DNA from: Pseudomonadota bacterium
GTDB lineage: Bacteria > Pseudomonadota > Alphaproteobacteria > Rhizobiales > Hyphomicrobiaceae
Direction of reading: 5' to 3'
NCBI GenBank assembly: GCA_023430315.1
Contig: JAEZAW010000300.1
Span: 1-6,903, forward strand
DNA: 6,903 bases
Shown: piece after piece, positions 1-5,674 of the stretch
How positions within the stretch are numbered: position 1 is the stretch's first letter
Layout of the letters: every line of letters begins with the position of its first letter
Notes under the pieces: generated by a model
Told to the model about the DNA's origin: nothing
Database searches by the model: none
What the model saw: only the letters and a program-made list of their open reading frames with translations
Translations under genes and position numbers: made by a program

Positions 1-659
1 ACCCAGACATGTTCGGCGCCGAGGTTCTTCAGCACGTGCGCGATGGGCTCGACCCACTCGAGCGCGAACACGCCAAGTACCTGACGCTTGACGCCCGCCG
101 GGTTCGAAATCGGTCCCAGTAAATTGAAGATCGTGCGGATGCCGAGCTCTGCACGGATCGGCGCCCAATGCTTCATCGACGGATGGTACATCGGTGCCCA
201 AAGGAAACCGACGCGTGCCTCGCTGATCGCCTTCGCGACAGTGTCAGGGCTCGCATCGACCTTGACGCCGAGCTCTGTCAGCACATCCGAGGCGCCCGAG
301 AGGGAAGAAACGCGGCGATTGCCGTGCTTGGCGATGGTGAGGCCAGCGCCCGCTGCCACAATCGACGAAGCCGTCGAGACGTTGAAGGTGCCGTGGCTAT
401 CGCCACCCGTACCGACAATATCGACTGCACCCGGAGGGGCTGTGACGCGGTTCATTTTCGCCCGCATCATTTGGGCGGCACCGGTGATCTCCTCGACGGT
501 CTCGCCGCGCACGCGAAGCGCCATGAGGAAAGCGCCCATCTGCGCCGGTGACGCATGACCGTCGGTCATGATCTCCAGTGCGGTGCGGATCTCGTCCGTC
601 GAGAGCACGGCCCCCGTGGAAACCTTCTGGATGAGGCGTGTGAGCTCGGCGGCGGGCAT
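1..659 (-). CDS. trpD: Anthranilate phosphoribosyltransferase TrpD, N-terminal 219 residues (gene runs off the left edge)
   Basis: This enzyme transfers phosphoribose from PRPP to anthranilate, the second committed step of tryptophan synthesis in the cytoplasm. Reading the minus strand from the ATG at 659 gives an uninterrupted frame to the window edge, starting MPAAELTRLIQKV. The family signatures are in order: a helical N-terminal domain (about 1-70), the PRPP-binding GTGGDS at 83-88, FNVSTASS at 92-99, KHGNR at 111-115, and the anthranilate-site region LGIRTIFNLLGPISNPAG at 172-189. The normal protein is about 335-345 residues, so roughly a third is missing to the left. The start is chosen by family length; a weak GGA-type SD (CCGGAACC) lies 7-12 bases upstream. 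It follows trpG by 29 bp, so the two are probably co-transcribed. An oddity is SSLSG at 118-122, where most homologues have SSKSG. Confidence 0.96.
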   Translation of the reverse strand, partial: MPAAELTRLIQKVSTGAVLSTDEIRTALEIMTDGHASPAQMGAFLMALRVRGETVEEITGAAQMMRAKMNRVTAPPGAVDIVGTGGDSHGTFNVSTASSIVAAGAGLTIAKHGNRRVSSLSGASDVLTELGVKVDASPDTVAKAISEARVGFLWAPMYHPSMKHWAPIRAELGIRTIFNLLGPISNPAGVKRQVLGVFALEWVEPIAHVLKNLGAEHVW

Positions 660-688
660 GGCGCGTGGTTCCGGAGTGGCGAGAGGAG

Positions 689-1303
689 CTAGGCGGCGAC
701 GCGCGGTGCCTTGGTGTTGCGGGTGCGCGGCGTGAGGCCGGCGAGGCGGAGGAAGTTCGCGAGAATGTCGTGGCCGTGCTCGGAGGCGATGCTCTCCGGA
801 TGAAACTGCACGCCGTGAACCGGGTGCGATCGATGCTGCACGCCCATGATGATGCCGTCCGCCGTCTCGGCCGTGATCTCGAGATCAGCCGGCAGGCTCG
901 CGCGATCGACGATCAGCGAGTGATAGCGCGTGACCTCGAAGCGCTTCGGCATTCCCGCGAAGAGGCCTTTGCCCGCAGTCTCGATGGTCGAGAGTTTGCC
1001 GTGCATGACCGTCGGCGCGCGCACGACCTTGCCGCCGTAGACCTGCCCGATGGCCTGATGGCCGAGGCACACGCCGAGCAGCGGGATCTTAGACCCCGCC
1101 TTCTCGATCAGCTCAAGGCAGATACCGGCTTCGTTGGGCGTGCAGGGGCCGGGCGAGAGCACGATCGCCTGCGGGGCCATTTTGATGGCCGCGTCGACCG
1201 TGATCTTGTCGTTGCGAATGACCTCGCATTCAGCACCGAGCTCGCCCAGGAAGTGGACGAGATTGTACGTGAAGCTGTCGTAATTATCGATGAGCAGGAG
1301 CAT
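689..1303 (-). CDS. trpG: Anthranilate synthase component II, glutamine amidotransferase subunit TrpG
   Basis: This subunit hydrolyses glutamine and passes ammonia to the TrpE subunit, which makes anthranilate from chorismate. The protein is a complete class I glutamine amidotransferase of 204 residues. It opens with MLLLIDNYDSFTYNLVHFLGELG, has the oxyanion-loop region LSPGPCTPNEAG, the nucleophile Cys79 in GVCLGHQ, and the His168/Glu170 pair in GVQFHPES. The in-frame TTG at 1339 would add 12 residues, but family proteins start at the MLLLIDNYDS block, so the ATG at 1303 is preferred. No convincing SD precedes either start. It is a stand-alone subunit and not a TrpE-TrpG fusion. No trpE lies beside it; upstream, 66 bp away on the same strand, is a TetR gene. 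A TTGACG -35-like hexamer at 1334-1339 lies in that gap but has only a poor -10 partner, so whether trpG has its own promoter is open. The same enzyme class can also serve folate synthesis (PabA); the adjacent trpD favours the tryptophan role. Confidence 0.95.
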   Translation of the reverse strand: MLLLIDNYDSFTYNLVHFLGELGAECEVIRNDKITVDAAIKMAPQAIVLSPGPCTPNEAGICLELIEKAGSKIPLLGVCLGHQAIGQVYGGKVVRAPTVMHGKLSTIETAGKGLFAGMPKRFEVTRYHSLIVDRASLPADLEITAETADGIIMGVQHRSHPVHGVQFHPESIASEHGHDILANFLRLAGLTPRTRNTKAPRVAA

Positions 1304-1369
1304 GGGATTTTGCTTACGCGGACAGTGCTTAGGCGTCAAGACTGGTGGGATGGGTGGCGGACGTGCAGG

Positions 1370-2002
1370 TCAAGTCCCAACGAATACGGTTTTCACGAAC
1401 TCGCGGTAGAGCAGCACTTGGCGCGACAGCGCGCGTGGGTCCTTCAGAACCTTGGAGATAATAATACCTCCGTCGGCGACGGCTGACAGCATATCGGCCA
1501 AGTCATCGAGATCGATGGGTACACGCGGCGGATAGCGGGCGGCGATGAGGTCGAGGCGCGTACGGAAGCGCTTCCGCCAAGCGAGGACGGCCTCCGTGTT
1601 GAGCGCGCGCACCTGCTGATCGAACAGGCGGTCTTGGTAGCAATACGAGGCGATCAGGCAGCCGGGATGTCCGTTCGGCAGGTCGCTCATCAGCTCGGCC
1701 AGCATTTTGAGGCCGACCAGGAAGCCGTGCAGCGGGTCCTCGTTCAGCTCGTCGGCGCGCGCAAACAACTCGTCGAACATCGTGTCTTCGCGCTCGATGT
1801 AGCGCACCAGCAGAGCGCGGGCGAGCTCGGTCTTGTCCCGAAAATGATAGAAGAAGCCGCTCTTGGTGATGCCAACGGCGGCGATCAGCTCGTCGATGGA
1901 CGTGGCGTCGAAGCCCTTTTCGAGCACCGCGGCCTCGGCGCAATCGAGAATGCGCTCGCGCGCGTCGCCTTTTCGCCTCGTCACTGCGGCTGGAGTCGGC
2001 AT
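1370..2002 (-). CDS. TetR/AcrR family transcriptional regulator
   Basis: This 210-residue protein is a one-component repressor of the TetR type. The N-terminal DNA-binding domain spans about residues 12-60, with the helix-turn-helix at about 35-56 (SIDELIAAVGITKSGFFYHF), followed by the typical FRDKTEL. The rest is a helical ligand-binding and dimerisation domain, including a GCLIASYCYQD segment that resembles the GCLI... segment of several TetR regulators of the NemR/AcuR kind. The ligand cannot be told from sequence. The ATG at 2002 gives a normal N-terminus; its SD is weak. It is divergent from the S-methyltransferase gene that begins 230 bp away, and two inverted repeats lie 22-54 bp upstream of its start, which fits autoregulation and control of the divergent gene (inference). 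Downstream trpG lies 66 bp away on the same strand, so read-through into trpGD is possible but there is no other evidence that it regulates tryptophan synthesis. Confidence 0.9.
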   Translation of the reverse strand: MPTPAAVTRRKGDARERILDCAEAAVLEKGFDATSIDELIAAVGITKSGFFYHFRDKTELARALLVRYIEREDTMFDELFARADELNEDPLHGFLVGLKMLAELMSDLPNGHPGCLIASYCYQDRLFDQQVRALNTEAVLAWRKRFRTRLDLIAARYPPRVPIDLDDLADMLSAVADGGIIISKVLKDPRALSRQVLLYREFVKTVFVGT

Positions 2003-2024
2003 GGCGAACTGTACCTATGGTCAA

Positions 2025-2038
2025 GTTACGCAGGTAAC
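2025..2038. promoter_or_regulatory. Perfect inverted repeat GTTAC-GCAG-GTAAC, possible TetR operator
   Basis: GTTACGCAGGTAAC is a perfect 5-4-5 inverted repeat 22-35 bases upstream of the TetR start codon, in the divergent promoter region. Its size and position are typical of a TetR-family half-site pair used for autorepression. Binding is inferred and a chance 5-bp repeat cannot be excluded. Confidence 0.4.
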
Positions 2039-2056
2039 AGCGCCGGTGACGGCGCT
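2039..2056. promoter_or_regulatory. Perfect inverted repeat AGCGCCG-GTGA-CGGCGCT, directly abutting the first
   Basis: AGCGCCGGTGACGGCGCT is a perfect 7-4-7 inverted repeat that begins at the base after the GTTAC/GTAAC repeat ends. Both repeats have a 4-bp centre, and the centres are 16 bp apart. A GGTAAC (2033-2038) and a GGTGAC (2045-2050) recur 12 bp apart on the same strand across the two. It could be a second operator site or an RNA hairpin at the start of the plus-strand leader. It lacks a T-run, so it is not a terminator. Confidence 0.4.
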
Positions 2057-2232
2057 CCATTATCCATTTCGCTAGCGCATAAGCGATTGTCTTCTAACAC
2101 GAATTCAAAAGCTGGCGCAACTGCACCACGCGCCTTCTAGAGGCATGTGTCAAAGGCCCCTACAAGTCCAACCGCCGACGCCGGGAGGCATTTTTCGGCA
2201 GGGAAACAAACAAATCAGAGTTGGAGATCATC

Positions 2233-3192
2233 ATGAGCAAATATCGCAATGCATTGCCTCAGCTCGGCTCGCGCCTCTTCCTGACGGACGGCGGTCTCGA
2301 GACGTCGCTCATCTTCCAGCAAGGTATCGACCTCCCGTATTTCGCGTCCTGCGACCTCTTGCGCAGCAAGGCCGGCCGCGACGTGCTGATCGAGTACTTC
2401 CTGCCCTACATCGAGATGGCGCGACGGGCGAAGCTCGGCTTCGTGCTGGAGGCGCCGACATGGCGCGCGAATCCTGATTGGGGGGCGAAGCTCGGCTACT
2501 CGCGTGAGACCCTTGTCGAGGTCAATCGCATGGGCATTGCTCTCATGGAGGAGCTGCGCTTTGCCCACGAGAACAGCAAGACGCCGATGGTGATCAGCGG
2601 CAATATCGGGCCGCGCGGCGACGGCTATGTCGCGGGTGCCGAGATGACGGTCGAGGAAGCCGCCGAGTACCATGACGAGCAGGTTGCGGTCTTCGCCGGG
2701 ACGGCGGCCGACATGGTCGCTGCCTTCACGATGACCAACATCAACGAGGCCCTCGGCATCGTGGTCGCGGCAAAGCGGCATCAAATGCCGGTCGCGATCT
2801 CCTTCACGCTCGAGACCGACGGCCGCCTGCCGAGCGGCGCGACGCTCGCCGAAGCCATCGAGAAGGTCGATGCCGCGACGGACGCGGCCCCCGCCTACTA
2901 CATGATCAACTGTGCGCACCCGACGCACTTCGAGACGACGCTTGCGGGTGGTGGCCGTTGGATCGAGCGCATCCGTGGCATTCGCGCCAATGCCTCGAAG
3001 CGCAGTCATGCCGAGCTCGACGCGGCGCCCGATCTCGATGCGGGCGATCCGGTGGAGCTCGGCGGTGAGTATGGCAGTCTGATGCGTGCATTCCCGCACA
3101 TCCGGGTGATCGGCGGCTGCTGCGGCACGGATCACCGTCATGTGGCCGAGATGTGCACGGCCTGCTCGGGCCATTCGGCAGAGGCAGCGTAA
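2233..3192 (+). CDS. Homocysteine S-methyltransferase family protein (zinc-dependent)
   Basis: This 319-residue protein belongs to the family (PF02574) that contains MmuM, betaine-homocysteine methyltransferase and the N-terminal module of MetH. These move a methyl group to homocysteine bound through zinc. The N-terminal LFLTDGGLET (15-24) matches the LDGG...E block of the barrel's first strand. APTWRANPDWG is at 74-84, and the three zinc cysteines are C227 (MINCAHP) and C296/C297 (GGCCGTD). The ATG at 2233 is chosen because TTGGAG at 2221-2226 forms a good SD six bases ahead; an in-frame TTG at 2221 would lie on that SD. The segment that reads ETLP in MmuM is here MTNINEA (167-173), so the methyl donor is uncertain: S-methylmethionine, betaine, dimethylsulfoniopropionate or another. 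It stands alone on the plus strand and is divergent from the TetR gene, which may control it. Confidence 0.88.
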   Translation: MSKYRNALPQLGSRLFLTDGGLETSLIFQQGIDLPYFASCDLLRSKAGRDVLIEYFLPYIEMARRAKLGFVLEAPTWRANPDWGAKLGYSRETLVEVNRMGIALMEELRFAHENSKTPMVISGNIGPRGDGYVAGAEMTVEEAAEYHDEQVAVFAGTAADMVAAFTMTNINEALGIVVAAKRHQMPVAISFTLETDGRLPSGATLAEAIEKVDAATDAAPAYYMINCAHPTHFETTLAGGGRWIERIRGIRANASKRSHAELDAAPDLDAGDPVELGGEYGSLMRAFPHIRVIGGCCGTDHRHVAEMCTACSGHSAEAA

Positions 3193-3366
3193 TCATGGGC
3201 GCATGCGGTCGCGGTGCGAGAAAACCGCGACCGCTGCAGCTCACTCGCGATGGACGGCAACAATCTGCCGCCTGATCTCGCGAGCTTCCTTGCGCATGGT
3301 GAAGGGAAGCTCCGCCGACAGCACACGCCGCCGCGACATCAGGCAGCGGCCGCGACCCGGCCAGGG
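3193..3366. other. Convergent intergenic gap, 174 bp
   Basis: This gap lies between the ends of two convergent genes. It holds the stem-loop at 3205-3234 and part of the small hairpin at 3360-3376. Open frames crossing it do not resemble any protein, and I see no other feature. Confidence 0.6.
3205..3234 (+). terminator. Strong GC-rich stem-loop downstream of the S-methyltransferase gene
   Basis: GCGGTCGCGG at 3205-3214 pairs perfectly with CCGCGACCGC at 3225-3234 around a 10-base loop. GCA/TGC can extend the stem if T3204 is bulged. It starts 12 bases after the TAA stop. There is no T-run after it on the plus strand, so it is not a classic intrinsic terminator. It more likely acts as a 3'-end stabiliser or a U-less or Rho-assisted terminator, perhaps in both directions between the convergent genes. 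Confidence 0.5.
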
Positions 3367-3376
3367 TCATCCTGGC
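3360..3376 (-). terminator. Small hairpin overlapping the FkbM-methyltransferase stop codon
   Basis: GCCAGG (3360-3365) and CCTGGC (3371-3376) form a perfect 6-5-6 hairpin that includes the TGA stop of the minus-strand FkbM gene. No T-run follows on the minus strand. A terminator role is possible but weakly supported. Confidence 0.25.
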
Positions 3377-4164
3377 TGATACCAGCAGGCCGGAAGCGGG
3401 AGCTCGGGCTTCTTGGAGACATTCTTGCGGTCGAGCCGATGCGGAAAATTCAAAGCACGCCGCCGAGTGTGAATTCGGTCCTTCCTCAGGAAGGTGAACT
3501 CGGCAAGGCGTGGCGTCTCGAACTTTCCGAACTTGACCGTCGCGCCGTTATTGTTCGGATGAATATGAACGGGGTCGAAGTCCGTCAGGAGCTTCGAGAA
3601 TGCAAGCGTGATCAGTTCGAAGCCGGTACGATCGTAGATCCTCGGGAGGCCGTGGAATTCGATCACGATGATCCTGAATTTGCGTAGGGTCTCGCGGCTT
3701 GCAGACAGAAGTACGCCGTACTCGGCGCCCTCGATATCCATCTGCAGGATGAAGTCGGATTCCCCAGGGGCCTTTCTGTCGACCCAGTCGTCGAGCGTCA
3801 TGTACTCGTCGGTGTTGGCAGGCCCCAGAAATTTACGCTCGAAGTCGAACAGATCGTTCTCGACCGGGGGCGCTCCAACAGATGCGTCTGCCAGGAAGCA
3901 CTTGATGCCGCGGGCTGCAAGATCCTCCTCGAAGCGGGCGACGACCGAGACGCCAGGCGAAAAGCAGGCACTTATTCCATCAAGATCATCCGGAACAAGA
4001 TAGCCGCCGTCGGTGTCGCCGCCGAGGCGGATAAGCTCATGCTGCGTTTCGACAGGACGCACCATCTCGAGAAAGCGCTCGATCGCTCGCGGATCAGCCG
4101 TCCTGCCGTACGTCAGCCCGAGAGTGAGCAGGGACGATCGCGTGAAGCGTCGCAGGCTACACAT
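3367..4164 (-). CDS. FkbM-family SAM-dependent methyltransferase
   Basis: This 265-residue protein matches the FkbM/Methyltransf_21 type, Rossmann-fold enzymes that methylate hydroxyl groups of sugars or polyketides. In surface-polysaccharide loci such enzymes often decorate glycans. Visible marks are LGGDTDGGYLVPDDLDG (47-63), a SAM-binding-like ACFSPGVSVVARFEEDLA (66-83), the diagnostic LQMDIEGAEYGVL (140-152), and VIEFHG (167-172) after it. VHIHPNNNGA (199-208) resembles the end-of-domain HxHxNN signature seen in these proteins. The C-terminus from about 230 is basic. The ATG at 4164 has a GAGG SD nine bases ahead. It lies 50 bp downstream of the SixA-like gene. Its GC, counted on several 60-base rows, is about 53-60% against 63-70% in the neighbouring decarboxylase-like and phosphatase genes, which hints at a different origin. 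No glycosyltransferase genes are in view to name its substrate. Confidence 0.85.
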   Translation of the reverse strand: MCSLRRFTRSSLLTLGLTYGRTADPRAIERFLEMVRPVETQHELIRLGGDTDGGYLVPDDLDGISACFSPGVSVVARFEEDLAARGIKCFLADASVGAPPVENDLFDFERKFLGPANTDEYMTLDDWVDRKAPGESDFILQMDIEGAEYGVLLSASRETLRKFRIIVIEFHGLPRIYDRTGFELITLAFSKLLTDFDPVHIHPNNNGATVKFGKFETPRLAEFTFLRKDRIHTRRRALNFPHRLDRKNVSKKPELPLPACWYQPG

Positions 4165-4214
4165 GACAACGCCTCACGTGGTGTGAAAATTCGGGGGGCG
4201 ACACGCCGCTGTCT

Positions 4215-4736
4215 TCAAGCGACCGCCAACAACTTCGGTGTCGCGAAGTGGACGAGACGGCCCTTGCGTGGGCCGACGTCCTTCCAGCTCTTGACGTCGA
4301 ACGTCATGACCAGGACACCCGCAGTCGGCAGCTTCTCCGACAGCGTGGCGATCAGCGCGGGATCACCCTCGCCGATCAGCTCCAGTCCCAAGACCTGCAG
4401 CCCCGGATTGTGGCCGACGATCATGAGATGCTTGACCGTCGAGGGCGTCTTGCGCACGCGCTCCATGAGGCCGATCGGCTCGGCGAGGTAGAGCGCGCGC
4501 TCGTACTTCGTTTTGGGTTCGGGCTCCCAGCCACCGGCCGCGAGCTCGAAGGTCTGGCGCGTGCGCACCGACGTCGAGCAGAGCACGAGATCGGGCTTGA
4601 GGCCCTGCTCTCTCAGGAAATGCCCCATGAGCGGTGCGGCTGCTGTCCCTCGCGCATTGAGCGGCCGCTCGCTGTCGTCGAGACCGGAGATGTCCCAGCT
4701 CGACTTGGCGTGTCGGAACAGGGTGAGGGTCAGCAT
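4215..4736 (-). CDS. sixA: Histidine phosphatase family protein, SixA type
   Basis: This 173-residue protein belongs to branch 1 of the histidine phosphatase superfamily. The catalytic FRHAKSSW is at 7-14 (Arg8, His9 as phospho-acceptor), RPLNARG is at 24-30, STSVRTRQT at 54-62 supplies the second arginine, and VGHNPG at 107-112 supplies the second catalytic histidine (His109). The short length and RHAKSSW are typical of SixA, which in E. coli dephosphorylates phosphohistidine in sensor-kinase or phosphotransferase proteins. In alphaproteobacteria many such copies have no proven target, so the exact substrate is open. The ATG at 4736 has a GGAGG SD ten bases ahead. It lies 42 bp after the decarboxylase-like gene and 50 bp before the FkbM gene, on the same strand, so co-transcription is likely though the functions look unrelated. 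Confidence 0.88.
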   Translation of the reverse strand: MLTLTLFRHAKSSWDISGLDDSERPLNARGTAAAPLMGHFLREQGLKPDLVLCSTSVRTRQTFELAAGGWEPEPKTKYERALYLAEPIGLMERVRKTPSTVKHLMIVGHNPGLQVLGLELIGEGDPALIATLSEKLPTAGVLVMTFDVKSWKDVGPRKGRLVHFATPKLLAVA

Positions 4737-4778
4737 CGCAAGCGGTCCTCCGGTCTGCCGCGCCCGAGCGAGGTTGGC

Positions 4779-5654
4779 TCAGGGTTTCGTGGCCAGATAG
4801 TCCTTTGTCCAGCGGTCATAGTCATCGGCACGTGTCACGCGTTTGACAAGGTCGGCCGAGGCAAGACCCTTGAGATCCTTGGGTGCAGTCCCATCACGCA
4901 GGGCCTTTAGCGTATCGTAGATGGCCTGGATGGCCGCTTGGATGGGCTGGTGGCCCTGCAGGCAGACGCGGACGCCTCGTGACGCCAGGTATTCACGGTC
5001 GGAAAGCTCGGGCGTCGCCGTGCCGAGAATGAGCGGAATTTTGATAGACGGCGCGATGGCGTCGAGCTCTGCGCGGGTCTTGACGCCGACGAGGAAGATC
5101 GCGTCGACGCCGGCTTTCTCGTAGGCCTGCGCGCGTTTGATGGTGTCCTCGATGCCGGTGATCATCGGTGCGCTGGTGCGCCCCGCAATGCAGAGATCGG
5201 GGTCGCGTCGCGCGGCGAGCGCGGCCTTCATCTTGCCGATGCCCTCCTCGATGCTGAGGATCTGCGGCTTCTCCGTCGTGCCGAAGGGCTGCGGCAGCGC
5301 CGTATCCTCGATGGACATGCCGCTGACGCCGGCGATCTCCAGCTCCTCCACCGTGCGCATGACCGAGAGCGCATTGCCATAGCCGTGGTCGGCATCGACC
5401 ATCAGCGGCAGCTCCATGGCGCGATTGATGCGGAGCGCCTGATCGGCGAACTCCGTGAGTGTGAGGATGATGAGATCGGGCGCGGAGAGCACGCCGAGCG
5501 ATCCCGTCGAGCCCGCGAACATGCCGATCTCGAAACCGATGTCTTCGGCAATGCGCGCCGCGAGGGGATCGTGCACGGAGCCCGGATGATAGCAGCGCTT
5601 GCCGGCAAGATAGCTGCGGAACTTCTGGCGGCGTTCAGTCCAACGTGAAGGCAT
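4779..5654 (-). CDS. Isocitrate lyase/PEP mutase superfamily protein, oxaloacetate decarboxylase-like
   Basis: This 291-residue TIM-barrel protein most resembles the oxaloacetate decarboxylase branch described for Pseudomonas aeruginosa PA4872, which turns oxaloacetate into pyruvate and CO2 with a divalent metal. The resemblance is from memory of that protein. Shared marks are RCYHPGSVHDPLAARIAEDIGFE (20-42), the metal-site DADHGYGNALSVMRTVEELE (87-106), SIEDTALPQPFG (114-125), EEGIGKMKAALAAR (136-149), and His235 in LQGHQP, the residue linked to decarboxylase activity in that branch. The KKCGH loop of true isocitrate and methylisocitrate lyases is absent, replaced by TTEKPQ, so a lyase role is unlikely. 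One change is RTSA at 159-162, where PA4872 has RTNA. The ATG at 5654 has a GGAGAG SD. It begins 20 bp after the ketopantoate-reductase-like gene ends, so they form a tight operon. A different 2-oxo-acid substrate is possible. Confidence 0.85.
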   Translation of the reverse strand: MPSRWTERRQKFRSYLAGKRCYHPGSVHDPLAARIAEDIGFEIGMFAGSTGSLGVLSAPDLIILTLTEFADQALRINRAMELPLMVDADHGYGNALSVMRTVEELEIAGVSGMSIEDTALPQPFGTTEKPQILSIEEGIGKMKAALAARRDPDLCIAGRTSAPMITGIEDTIKRAQAYEKAGVDAIFLVGVKTRAELDAIAPSIKIPLILGTATPELSDREYLASRGVRVCLQGHQPIQAAIQAIYDTLKALRDGTAPKDLKGLASADLVKRVTRADDYDRWTKDYLATKP

Positions 5655-5674
5655 GATGCGAGATCTCTCCGAAC

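Larger units (their letters stand above)
2003..2232. other. Divergent intergenic region between TetR and the S-methyltransferase gene
   Basis: This 230-bp gap must hold the promoters of both divergent genes. Besides the two inverted repeats at 2025-2056 it contains a third small one, TCGCT (2069-2073) with AGCGA (2082-2086), and GGCGC (2114-2118) with GCGCC (2130-2134). The centre (about 2060-2115) is lower in GC than the genes. I found no good -35/-10 pair with proper spacing on the plus strand. I looked for SAM-II, SAH and cobalamin riboswitch signatures, which can precede methionine-cycle genes, and saw none that match. No credible small gene is present. Confidence 0.6.

Noticed and set aside
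665..1486. Long plus-strand open frame opposite trpG and the end of the TetR gene
   Set aside because: It is antisense to clearly conserved genes, has an arginine- and aspartate-rich composition typical of reverse frames in GC-rich DNA, and resembles no protein.
2057..2232. Riboswitch ahead of the S-methyltransferase gene
   Set aside because: I looked for SAM-II, SAH and cobalamin signatures because methionine-cycle genes often have them. No conserved core motif or matching stem order was visible. A covariance-model search would be decisive.
2215..3174. Minus-strand open frame of about 319 codons opposite the S-methyltransferase gene
   Set aside because: It is a codon-aligned mirror of a strongly conserved gene with no recognisable domain; such mirrors are common at this GC content.
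3214..3687. Plus-strand open frame crossing the convergent gap into the FkbM gene
   Set aside because: Most of it is antisense to the FkbM gene and the rest is in the intergenic gap; no homology-like pattern is visible and no SD precedes it.
4779..5654. Methylisocitrate lyase, isocitrate lyase or PEP mutase assignment
   Set aside because: The KKCGH-type catalytic loop of the lyases is missing and the decarboxylase-branch His235 is present, so the oxaloacetate-decarboxylase-like call fits better.
5660..5667. GAGATCTC palindrome just upstream of the decarboxylase-like start
   Set aside because: It overlaps the ribosome-binding region and is only 8 bp; a chance match is likely.
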